DNA of 64,000 bases from Stomorhina lunata (Eukaryota; Arthropoda; Insecta; Diptera; Rhiniidae). Positions 27,464 through 36,720 of this stretch are shown piece by piece. Where the stretch lies: the NCBI GenBank assembly GCA_933228675.1, contig OW121745.1, positions 653,346 to 717,345 of the forward strand, written 5' to 3'. Both the position numbers and the translations under genes were made by a program. The notes below the pieces were generated by a model. The model saw nothing but the letters and a program-made list of their open reading frames with translations. It made no database searches and was not told the DNA's origin. Positions within the stretch are counted from its first letter, which is position 1. Every line of letters starts with the position of its first letter.

Positions 27464-28796
27464 ATGGTGAAACTTGACGAATTAAAATTGGACCAACTTA
27501 AGAAGGAGTTGGGAAAGATGAACGTGCCAACAGCCGGCACTAAAGCTGAACTACAAAGAAGGCTCAGGGACGAACTCCAAAATCAAGGTATTGACATTGC
27601 GACTTATGAATTCGAGACTAAGGAAGAAATGGAGGTTAGTACCCGTTCAATGACTAGCAGCCTGGACATAAACTCAATGTTCGCCGCGATGATGGAAAAT
27701 ATTGCTGGTATGAAAACGGAACTTCAAGAAGCTGCCAAAACCAACAACGAGAAACTTCAAGCAGGTTTGAAAGCGGAACTTCAAGAAGCCACGAAAACCA
27801 ACAACGAGAAACTTCTAGAAAGGATAGAAGAAAAACTGCAAGAAGTTTCAGGATCCACTAATAAACAACTTCAAGAAATTTCGAATACGATCAACAATCG
27901 AATCGATGGCGTTGAGAACAAATTTGACAGAAAACTGGCCGATATAGAGAATGACGTCGGCAAGAAAATTGGCGATCTAGAAGCAAAATTTAAAGGCATA
28001 CAACACCATGCGGGTCCAGTGCGAGTTGTTCAAGAAACATCTGGAAAAACGAAAACACCCAGTTTTGATGGCAGTTTACCGTTTAATGTCTTTAAGTTCC
28101 AGTTTGAAACAGTCGCCGAGAGGAACCTATGGGACAACGACCAAAAAGCTCTGGAACTAATTTTGGCTCTAAAAGGCAATGCTGCGGAAGTCCTAGAAAG
28201 TGTGCCGTTAAGCTGTAGAAAGAACTTTGATGACATCATGTCTGCTCTTCAGCGTAAGTACGGTAGCGAACAAAAAGGAAATTTACCGTCTGGAACTTCG
28301 CGGCAGAGTCCAAAAACCAAACGAAAGTTTACAGGACTTTGCCTTGGATATTGAACGTTTGGTGGAGCAAATTTATCCTGGAGAAAACCAGACTTTCTTG
28401 GACCAGTTCAAGATTGAAGCATTTGTGAACGGTATACGAGATCCTGATATTAAATTTGCTGTTTGTGCCACTCGAAAATCAACATTTGGCGAAACTGTAT
28501 CATTTGCATTGGCCCAAGAAACAGCAAAAATCATAGCAAAGCCACAAATGTGCAGATTGCGAGGTGTCGACGTAGTTCCTAACAGCCAAAGCAGGACGGA
28601 GCAACTGATAGAGCAAATGAGTCGAGTTATAGAAGAAAAATTCGGCAAGCCGAAATCTAAGTGTTTCAACTGCGGTAAAGAAGGCCATTTTCAGCGAAAT
28701 TGCAGGGCACCGAGAAGACAATCAAGATCTGTCTCTTCATCCGAGGGCAGACAACAGGTGGAGCCACAATCATCCCAAGAAAATTCGTTAAACTAA
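27464..28796 (+). pseudogene. gypsy-B Gag with SAP domain and zinc knuckle, one frameshift
   Basis: The ATG at 27464 opens a frame whose first 35 residues form a SAP-like helix-turn-helix (LDELKLDQLKKELGKMNVP, then GTKAELQRRLRDEL), a DNA-binding motif that is unusual at the start of a Gag. Residues about 80-180 are coiled-coil repeats (ELQEA.KTNNEKL twice). The capsid-like region starts at about 195 (FDGSLPFNVFKFQFE). At the run of five A near 28271-28275 the conserved frame slips by one base. It continues in the next frame to the CCHC knuckle CFNCGKEGHFQRNC (28660-28701) and the TAA at 28794-28796. The slip truncates Gag before the nucleocapsid. Copy 1 does not cover this point, so its frame there cannot be compared. 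Confidence 0.85.
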
Positions 28797-31021
28797 ATCG
28801 AGCTAGCTCCGCGGGGCATGAGTTAGCTCCCACAATTGGTGGCCCCACAATCTCCATATCGGTCATCCAACAGAAAAACAGCAACCTTACTGCTCGGGGA
28901 TACATCAACGGCCAAAAGCATGTTTTTACCATAGACACAGGGGCGTCTCAGTCAATTATTAGGCCCGATTTGGTGCGTGGAAACCTTGAATCCTTGAGCG
29001 GTATAAACCTGCGCGCGGCAACTGGAGAGCACGCTACAGTCTATGGAAAAGTAAGGGCTAAAGTAACCATTGCCAACCTGCACGTCAACCACGTTTTCAT
29101 TGTTGCTGACATTGTGGATGAAGTAATAATCGGCGCAGATTTTATGATTATGAACAGCATTAGTTTACATCTGGGGCCAAAAATAATGATTTGGAGAAAT
29201 GTAGAAATACCCCTAGATGTTGGTTACGAGAGCAAGCCCAATGTTAGGAAACTGATAACTGTCGAGCACCATAAATTGCCATCACAGTCAGAATCGTTGA
29301 TATGGGCCCAAATGGAAGGAGATTATGAGGACAACAGTTTGTGGGTGGTAGAATCAAAACTCGACAATGACATCATGACGGCAAAAGCTCTAGTAAAGCC
29401 CTGCAATAACGGAAGAGTTCCTGTAAGAGTTCTAAACTTATCCTGCCAAGACAAAGTAATTAAACCTGACTTGGAAATTGGTCAATGCGCAGCTACTGAA
29501 GCGATAATCAACTGCGAGACGAAATCAGAGCCTGTTAAGATGTCCAACAAAGAACAACAGCAACTGGCGGAGTACGTAGAGAAATGGGTAGAAGGCTTGA
29601 CACCGTCTTGCAAAAATAAAGCCAAACAATTTTTGAAAATCCATGCAGCCGTATTTGCGTCCAAAACCCAAAGCCAGGGAAGGACGGCAATAGTCAAACA
29701 TGAAATTCATACGGGCGAGGCGAGACCAATTAAACAAGCGCCTAGAAGTATTCCCCTGGCCAAGCGTGACGAAGTTAAGGAATTAGTAAACGAAATGGAG
29801 CAAAATGGAGTAATCGAACCATCGGCAAGTCCATGGAGCTCTCCGGTTGTTCTGGTTAAAAAGAAAGATGGCAGCACCAGATTTTGTGTTGACTACCGGA
29901 AGCTTAATGATGTTACGAAAAAGGACAGCTACCCCTTGCCAAGAATCGATGACACCCTGGATACCTTAGGTGGAGCGAAATGGTTTTCTACGCTAGATCT
30001 TCAAAGCGGCTACTGGCAGGTGGAGATCTCAGAGAAAGACAAAGAGAAAACAGCGTTTAGTGCAATTGATGGGCTATGGCAGTTCAACGTTATGCCATTT
30101 GGACTCTGCAACGCCCCCGCTACTTTCGAACGTCTAATGGAACGAGTATTGAAAGGACTTCAGTGGAAAACTTGTTTAGTGTACCTTGACGACATCATCG
30201 TCATGGGAAGAACCTTCGATGAACATTTGAAGAATCTGGAGGAAGTCCTTAAACGCATAGCGGAGGCTGGTCTCACCTTAAGTGCCAAGAAATGTGCGTT
30301 GTTCCGGAAAGAGGTAAAATTCTTGGGACACTTGGTGACTGAAAATGGCATAGCGACTGATGAGGACAAAATACGAGCTGTCAAAGACTGGCCGCAACCA
30401 ACAAATCTCCATGAATTACGCAGCTTCCTAGGGCTGTGCACGTACTACAGACGATTTGTTCCGAATTTTGCAAGTGTGGCCGCAAGTTTGCATGAGCTTA
30501 CCAAGAAGTCTCGACCATTCTATTGGGGTACAGAGCAGAAGCAAGCGTTTAAGAGACTAAAAGCATTACTCTGTTCGGCACCAATATTGGCGTATCCTGT
30601 GGCCGGAGAGAAATTCGTACTTGACACAGACGCAAGCGCGTGCGGAATTGGAGGTGTGCTTTCACAGGAGGTGAATGGGACAGAACGAGTGATAGGCTAC
30701 TACAGTCGAACTCTTTCAAAGCCCGAAAGGAACTACTGTGTTACAAGACGAGAACTCCTGGCAATAGTAGAATGTGTGAAGCACTACCATAAGTACCTGT
30801 ATGGTCAGAAGTTTAAACTAAGGACCGATCATTCCGCACTCAGATGGTTATTGCAGTTCAAACAACCAGAAGGCCAGCTAGCACGATGGATAGAACGGCT
30901 ACAGAGCTACGATTTCACAATCGAGCACAGGAAAGGAAGAAATCACGGGAATGCGGATGCCCTTTCCAGACGTATTTGCAGTGTAGAGTGCAAGCATTGC
31001 GCCAAGACCGAAGCCAAATAA
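28700..31021 (+). CDS. gypsy-B Pol: protease, reverse transcriptase, RNase H
   Basis: An open stretch of 773 codons overlapping gag by 97 bases in the -1 frame; translation should enter it at the GTTAAAC site, so its first codons are not used as a start. The protease active site FTIDTGASQSII is at about residue 78. Reverse transcriptase begins near 345 (NGVIEPSASPWSSPVVLVKKKDG) and has the catalytic VYLDDIIVMG at about 494. RNase H has LDTDASACGIGGVLSQ at about 641 and LRTDHSALRWLLQF later. The frame ends at TAA 31019-31021. Copy 1 has a sense codon there and integrase follows in the same frame, so this is a nonsense change that separates integrase from Pol in this copy. Confidence 0.93.
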   Translation: MQGTEKTIKICLFIRGQTTGGATIIPRKFVKLNRASSAGHELAPTIGGPTISISVIQQKNSNLTARGYINGQKHVFTIDTGASQSIIRPDLVRGNLESLSGINLRAATGEHATVYGKVRAKVTIANLHVNHVFIVADIVDEVIIGADFMIMNSISLHLGPKIMIWRNVEIPLDVGYESKPNVRKLITVEHHKLPSQSESLIWAQMEGDYEDNSLWVVESKLDNDIMTAKALVKPCNNGRVPVRVLNLSCQDKVIKPDLEIGQCAATEAIINCETKSEPVKMSNKEQQQLAEYVEKWVEGLTPSCKNKAKQFLKIHAAVFASKTQSQGRTAIVKHEIHTGEARPIKQAPRSIPLAKRDEVKELVNEMEQNGVIEPSASPWSSPVVLVKKKDGSTRFCVDYRKLNDVTKKDSYPLPRIDDTLDTLGGAKWFSTLDLQSGYWQVEISEKDKEKTAFSAIDGLWQFNVMPFGLCNAPATFERLMERVLKGLQWKTCLVYLDDIIVMGRTFDEHLKNLEEVLKRIAEAGLTLSAKKCALFRKEVKFLGHLVTENGIATDEDKIRAVKDWPQPTNLHELRSFLGLCTYYRRFVPNFASVAASLHELTKKSRPFYWGTEQKQAFKRLKALLCSAPILAYPVAGEKFVLDTDASACGIGGVLSQEVNGTERVIGYYSRTLSKPERNYCVTRRELLAIVECVKHYHKYLYGQKFKLRTDHSALRWLLQFKQPEGQLARWIERLQSYDFTIEHRKGRNHGNADALSRRICSVECKHCAKTEAK
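28787..28846 (+). promoter_or_regulatory. Predicted -1 frameshift signal with pseudoknot, gypsy-B gag-pol
   Basis: The slippery heptamer GTTAAAC (28787-28793) is in the right phase (G TTA AAC) and touches the gag stop TAA. Six bases later, GAGCTAGCTC (28800-28809) pairs fully with GAGTTAGCTC (28820-28829), ten pairs with one G-U. Loop bases GGGGC (28813-28817) can pair with GCCCC (28842-28846), giving an H-type pseudoknot. The pol frame is exactly -1 and open across the site. GTTAAAC is a known natural slippery site in arteriviruses. Confidence 0.85.
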
Positions 31022-31042
31022 TGTGGTATTGATGTTCGGCTA

Positions 31043-32386
31043 ATGCGCGTAGAATCCAGTGGAGATTGGTCTGTAGTGCAGAGGAACGATCCAGTACTGG
31101 GGAAAATAATGCGAGCCAAAGAAGAAGATAGGAGGCTAACCCGTAACGAGATATCGCAGGAAAGTCCACTGATGAAATCATATTGGGCTCTCTGGGATAG
31201 TCTGAAGATAATAGACGGTTGCTTATATCGCACTTGGGAGAGCGCCGATGGAAAGACAGTGCAAAATTTGGTCGTGGTGCCATCCTCTAAAATACAGGAA
31301 GTGTTAAAGGAGTTTCATGATGGTCCTAGTGGAGGTCACCTAGGTGTAACAAAGACTTTAGAAAAACTGAAGCAGCGGTTCTACTGGGTTGGGTGTCCTC
31401 AGAGTGTGACTGACTGGATTGCTAATTGTCCAAATTGTATAGCAGCCAAGGGTCCAGTCCGAAGAAGTCGTGGCCAGCTACAGCAGTACAATTCTGGTGC
31501 CCCCTTTGAGCGGATAGCTATGGATGTGGCAGGTCCTTTCCCTGTAAGCGAGGCTGGTAATCGTTATGTGCTGGTGGTGATGGACTATTTTACCAAATGG
31601 CCTGAGGTGTATGCAGTACCTAACCAAGAAGCTAAAACAGTGATAGACGTCTTTGTGAACAACTGGATATGCCGCTATGGGGTTCCACTAGAGCTACACT
31701 CAGATCAAGGCAGAAATTTTGAATCCGCGGTGTTCAGGGAAATGTGTGAGTTGTATGGTATAAGAAAAACGCGAACTACCCCTCTACATCCACAGTCTGA
31801 CGGTATGGTTGAAAGGTTTAACCGTACGCTGGAAGAGTACCTAAGGAAAGTGGTCAGCACTCATCAGAGGGACTGGGATCAACACATACAAAAATTTCTG
31901 CTGGCATATCGAACAGCCGCTCACGACTCCACGTCCATGATCCCTGCCAAAGTCGTTTTCGGAACCGAGCTGCGATTACCCGCAGACTTGCAATTTGGTA
32001 CTAAGCCAATAACAAATACTGAGGATCGTGGTCACCTCTCCTCCCAACAGCAAGAAAACCTTAATGAACTACATGAATTCGTCCGTAGAAAAATTAGAAT
32101 GGTCAGCGACAAGATGAAGGCCAGATACGATCGAGCAGCCAATTCCCAGGGCTTTAATGAAGGTCAGTTGGTACTCTTATACAACCCACAGCGCAGAAAA
32201 GGATTATCTCCCAAACTACAAACTCATTGGGACGGCCCGTACAAGGTTGTTAAAAGGATAAATGATGTGGTGTATCGAATACAAAAAGATAAGAGTCCAA
32301 GGTCTAAAATGAAGGTCGTACACCTCGAAAGATTGGCCGCCTACGGAAGAACGGAGACTGTGCCTATTCGGGACGAACAGGCTTAA
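31043..32386 (+). CDS. gypsy-B integrase, cut off from Pol by a stop codon
   Basis: This is the in-frame continuation of Pol behind the TAA at 31019; the ATG at 31043 is an internal methionine. The zinc-binding HHCC domain is at about residues 90-135 (GGHLGVTKTLEKLKQRFYW, CPNC). The core has the first Asp in MDVAGPFPVS (about 155), the second in HSDQGRNFES (about 220) and the Glu in DGMVERFNRTLEEYL (about 255), with a GPY/F-type module at about 393 (HWDGPYKVVKR). All catalytic residues are present. Readthrough of the TAA would restore a full-length Pol; without it the protein would need its own initiation. Confidence 0.9.
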   Translation: MRVESSGDWSVVQRNDPVLGKIMRAKEEDRRLTRNEISQESPLMKSYWALWDSLKIIDGCLYRTWESADGKTVQNLVVVPSSKIQEVLKEFHDGPSGGHLGVTKTLEKLKQRFYWVGCPQSVTDWIANCPNCIAAKGPVRRSRGQLQQYNSGAPFERIAMDVAGPFPVSEAGNRYVLVVMDYFTKWPEVYAVPNQEAKTVIDVFVNNWICRYGVPLELHSDQGRNFESAVFREMCELYGIRKTRTTPLHPQSDGMVERFNRTLEEYLRKVVSTHQRDWDQHIQKFLLAYRTAAHDSTSMIPAKVVFGTELRLPADLQFGTKPITNTEDRGHLSSQQQENLNELHEFVRRKIRMVSDKMKARYDRAANSQGFNEGQLVLLYNPQRRKGLSPKLQTHWDGPYKVVKRINDVVYRIQKDKSPRSKMKVVHLERLAAYGRTETVPIRDEQA

Positions 32387-32394
32387 GAGGGGGG
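32385..32394 (+). promoter_or_regulatory. gypsy-B polypurine tract
   Basis: AAGAGGGGGG lies just before the CAG that precedes the 3' LTR and overlaps the last base positions of the integrase stop. It is identical in copy 1. Confidence 0.85.
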
Positions 32395-32397
32395 CAG

Positions 32398-33022
32398 TGT
32401 GACGAATTTTAAACTTATCCGTCCCATTGTGCAAAGTTCACTGCTTATAATTCTTCCCCTCGCTTTCTAGATGTTTCTGTTGGTGTTGTTGTTATTCTGT
32501 TTATGTCAAATAAGCAGAGCAACATGTTTCTCTTATGTACAGTAAAGAGCATAGCAACATGTTTCTCTTTTATCTACATTCTCTCTCTCTCTGTTACTGT
32601 TAACTTCAGATAACCTGTTTGTACAACGTATGTGTGAGTGTGTTCTTGATCATGTGAGAATGTAGTGGAACACACATGAACTTTCGTAAGCCACATTGTT
32701 AGTATAATCAACTACAGCTGCTCTTTGTTTACGTCTGCAGAAATTGCTAGAAACTCTCTTCTCTACTATATAAGGCCGATGGGCGAGTACTGTGGAACAG
32801 TTTGAATTAAGACGCGTATAAAGAGAACAGTGTGACTAAGAGTATTTTTAAAGCAGTTTTGTGAAGTTTGTTTACAGTTTTTGTGAAAGTGTGTTTTAAG
32901 TGATTAACTCTAAAGTTAATAAAAGTATTACTTTGTAAAACTAAATAAAGTGTTTTAATTAATTTGATTACGGTTGTTTGCAAAAAGAATTCCTTCCACG
33001 TTTTTAAAGGAAAAACGTAACA
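32398..33022 (+). repeat. gypsy-B 3' LTR
   Basis: 625 bp with the same length and ends as the 5' LTR. TATATAAGG is at 32767-32775 and AATAAA at 32944-32949. Confidence 0.94.
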
Positions 33023-34277
33023 ATATATTATATATGAAATTGTAGGTAATCTACTTAGGAAGTACAAAAATGCTACTAAGTACATGATATCCGTTCAAAA
33101 ACCTACATATATGTATGTATCTCACATATCAACGAAAATTTAATTTTTTTAATTTCAATTGGGAGAAATCCGTTCACGTTTGACAATTGCTTCCGTATAA
33201 CTTCGCCTGAGGCAATCTCTTAGTAGCTAATAAATGACAAATTATAATAGATACGATGATGACATTTAGTATAAAGACATTGTACATTGTTATTCAGGGC
33301 GATAGCACCTAAAATAAACTTTCTAGAGGGACAACATTTGACAAAAGTATTTCTGATCTCTTGAAAAGTTCGGTATTGAAAATGGTCGAGCTCGGTTCAC
33401 ATTTAGTGAAATCTCCCATATAACCCCGACCGGGAATCACTTTAATGCTGATAAATTAAATCACGTTATAATTGCACAAAGAACTAGAGCAAAACTTTCC
33501 ACACATCCATCGGACAGATCGAAAGAACAATACATCCCAAATATTATTAATGAAGTATTCATCTTAATTAGTTAACTAACTTCAGAATATAAGTAAATCT
33601 TCAATAACTTTTCGGACAAAGCTAATATCCATCCATTAAAAAGCTATATATTTCACGTATGTATCTAAAACTAAGATATACACCCTATAATTCTAAGGCT
33701 TGTATACATTGACAATCATTGTTAAAGCTTTGACCTAAATTAGTCCGATAACTTCAAAGTTTTACATAACTAATCAGAACTTTTACTAGTTGCATAATTC
33801 GTTCGAATTAAAGTACACAACCCTCACTGGGCACTGTGTTTTTGGGTTACATGCCAGAATACTTAATCTTCATCAAATTGATGTGCTGTTGCAAATCTAG
33901 AGGCATCTACATTTTGAAGCATCTTTTATTAAGTGTTCGTAAAATAGACACATATATCGAAGATACTGGCTGGCTTAAATAAGCATTCTCTACCTGCCCA
34001 ACCTAACCTTTGTGTCCATAACTATTCCAGATGATGACGCCACCGAAAAGCTTTTCGTTTTCCTACATAGCTAAATATTGCTTTGGAATTACATTTAGTA
34101 TGAACAAAAAGAAAATTAATATACTTATCAAGCATTTGTGTGGGGCTCAACTAAGTCAGTAATCAGAAACTATATAATTATCAATATATTCTTACGATTT
34201 TGTACTTTACTTTTGGAACACCATTGGTGAAGGGTATCCAAGATTCGGCAAAGCCGAATATACCACTCTTACTTGTT

Positions 34278-34889
34278 GAGTCTTAAGAAAGTTGTTGAGA
34301 AAATAAGTTGATATTTAAAAATCAAAATTTAATAAAATTTCTTTAAATACAAAAATTAAATTCGTTTTTTTTTTTAATTTAATTAGTGTTTAAAAAATAA
34401 GTGGCGCAGTCGATCTACGGACTAGAAAAATATAAATAAAAATTTTATATTAAACCTTAATATTTTGTGAAAGAAATATTAAAGAACAAATATTTTGAAA
34501 AAATTGTGTTTGTATAAAAACACAAAAACTAAAACTAAATGAAATATATAAAAAACAAATATAAAATTATTTGTTTTAAAAGTTTTCATTTGAAAATATA
34601 AAACATTGAATTGTTTTATATATAAAACACCGAAAAATAGTTAATATTTTTCCTTACAAACTTTTTTTTTCCTTCGTGATAGAAAATTAAATAGTTTTTC
34701 TTTTGAATTTTTTGAAAGGTGTTTGTGGCAAATTGAGATAGTTTTAAGTTAGATATTAATTCATCTGTAATTAATTTCATATATGTATGTATGTATAGTC
34801 TGTCAATCAATATACCGAAATCGATTGGCCTTAATTGTACTGAATAAAATAAATAAATAATGAATGACTAGCAATAATATTACCTATCC
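34278..34889 (+). other. AT-rich spacer with a relic retrotransposon primer-binding site
   Basis: TGGCGCAGTCGAT at 34402-34414 matches the start of the tRNA-Ser primer site I recall from 297/17.6-type elements. It follows ATTAGTGTTTAAAAAATAAG, which could be an LTR end, and precedes A-rich leader-like DNA. No matching gag or pol is seen. A GAATAAAATAAATAAATAA tail at about 34842-34860 may be the 3' end of another retroposon, just before the LINE fragment. Confidence 0.35.
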
Positions 34890-36720
34890 AACAGAATAAA
34901 AAGGTCTGCAAGGAGGGACAAAAGAATGTGGGTAGATGAACAAGCGAGCCAAGCTGAATCAGCTGCAAGTAAAGGCGACATGAGGACCTTATATTATAAT
35001 ATATCAAGGGCGTTGTGCGGCAAACCTACCTACACCAACAGTCCCATCCTGAGTAGTAGCGGTACACTTCTCTCAACGCCGAATGAACAATTAATACGAT
35101 GGATGGAACACTTCCAGTCAACATTAAACAATCCCATTGGATTAAAAGCACTGACGGAAGTGCAAAACGAAACCAACCATGACTGTTTATTCAATGAAAT
35201 TTCAGACAGCCCACCAACATTACAAGAAGTGAAGAATGCAATTAAAAGCCTTAAGCGCAACAAGGCCCCGGGCAATGACAATATCTCAGCGGAGATGCTT
35301 TTATGTGACGTTGAACTATCGGCGAGACTGTGGCACGCATTTGTGCGTAAAATATGGGAAGAAGAAGCTCTGCCAACCTCCTGGAATAAAGGTATACTAG
35401 TGAAAATACCAAAAAAGGGTGACTCCAAAGACTGCAATAACTACAGGGGAATAACACTTCTTCCAATACCGAGCAAAATACTAAGTCGAGTGATTTTGAA
35501 TAGAACGTCTGACGCAGTTTCTAAAACACTACGCGAAAATCAATTTGGGTTCCGAGAGAATAGATCTTGTGTTAATCTAATCAACACAGTAAGAATAGTA
35601 CTGGAGCAATGTAATGAATTCCGCACACCCATTTACCTAGCGTTTATCGACTTTATGAAGGCCTTCGATAGTGTCAACAGGAGCTATCTATGGAGAATTT
35701 TAGAAAACCGTAACATGCCAACGAAAATTCTGAACTTAATTCGTGAACTTTAAATGCCGGGTTTTACATAAAGGTAAATTGTTTAATCCGTTCGAAGTTA
35801 CTACTGGAGTAAGACAAGGATGTATCTTATCACCCATACTTTTTATCCTCGTCATCGACAATATAATGCGCACGGCACTGAATGGTAGACGTGGTATTCA
35901 ATGGACACCCTTTAAGCAACTTGAGGACTTGGAATACGCCGATGACGTATGCCTTCTAAGCCAAAGCCTAGGTCACTTTCAAGAAAACACTAGCGCTATT
36001 ACTGTTGAATCTCGGGCAGCTGGGCTGGAAATCAATATCTCCAAGACAAAGATTATGCCTGGAGGCTATGGCGCAAACCCGTCGCCACACATCAATGTGG
36101 ATAACGAGGTTATTGGATGTGTAGGTACCTTTAATTATCTTGGTAGTTTGGTATCTACAAAAGGTGGCGCCGACGAGGATATTGAATCGCGTATAAATAA
36201 GGCAAAATCAGCATTCGGCATTCTACGAGCTATTTGGAAATCTCGTCAAATATCAACAACTAAGTTACGAATATATAACTCGAATGTCAAGTCCATCTTG
36301 TATTACGGCTGCGAAACTTGGAAACGCACAAATGCCATCGATAAGCGCCTACAAACCTTTGCAAACAAATGCTTGCGGCAAATCCTTAATATATGGTGGC
36401 CAAATCGCATAAGAAATGAAGATCTACTAAACTCTACAAACCAAATCCCTTCTTCTATAGAGGTATGTCAACGGAAATGGCGGTGGATAGGCCACACACT
36501 TCGAAGGCCAAATACCAACATTGCTCGACAAGCGCTTCGTTGGAATCCACAAGGAAGCGGCCGTCGTGTTGGTGCACCTGCTAGAACGTGGAGAAGGTCA
36601 ATTGAAGCGGAGTTACAAGTAGCAAACTATTCATGGAATGATGTATGCCTAACATCTCGCAATAGAGTTCGATATAAAAGGATGGTTGAGGCCCTATGCT
36701 ACACTGGGAGTCAAGGATAA
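34890..36720 (+). pseudogene. Non-LTR reverse transcriptase, 5'-truncated and frameshifted
   Basis: The frame is open from about 34900 (ATG at 34926 is internal) to 35753, then continues one base off from 35743 to 36720. The break is at GAACTTTAAATG. The first part has the linker SKGDMRTLYYNISRALCGK and reverse transcriptase motifs KAPGNDNISAEML, VKIPKKGDSKDCNNYRGITLL, GFRENRSCVNLI and IDFMKAFDSVNR. The second has TGVRQGCILSP, catalytic EYADDVCLL (about 35928) and a C-terminus with WRWIGHTLRRPNTNIARQAL and a WNPQGSGRR module, typical of a widespread animal LINE group. No endonuclease remains. It is a different lineage from the LINE at 16437-19421. Confidence 0.88.

Larger units (their letters stand above)
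26803..33022 (+). mobile_element. gypsy-B LTR retrotransposon, copy 2, nearly complete
   Basis: A 6220-bp element: 625-bp LTRs, tRNA-type primer site, gag with N-terminal SAP domain, pol, polypurine tract. It is bordered by ATAT on both sides (26799-26802 and 33023-33026), although this lies in an AT-rich stretch. The LTRs differ at about four positions, so the insertion is fairly recent. Three coding defects were counted by comparison: a one-base shift in gag, and in-frame or phase-changing breaks before integrase. It is the reference for interpreting copy 1 at 1-2575. Confidence 0.94.
24446..34277 (-). repeat. DINE/HINE-like family 1 block, reverse, interrupted by gypsy-B
   Basis: It begins TTTTTATACCCTTCACC and ends with GGGTATCCAAG, the ATTCGGC-AAA-GCCGAAT hairpin, and ATACCACTCTTACTTGTT (34246-34277). 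These are the reverse complements of the two ends of the forward copies at 48031-56996 and 57034-59486. Without the 6.2-kb gypsy-B insertion it is about 3.6 kb, longer than the about 2.5-kb forward copies. The reason is that the module starting CAGGAGCTCCACAAATCTG (25149) starts again at 26357, and a third overlap follows gypsy-B at 33023. It contains the CCGTCTGTCTGTC tract but no credible ORF. Confidence 0.7.

Noticed and set aside
28230..28354. A second gag ORF overlap in gypsy-B as a programmed frameshift
   Set aside because: It falls inside the capsid region at a plain A-run, and the true gag-pol signal lies 500 bp downstream; a mutation is simpler.
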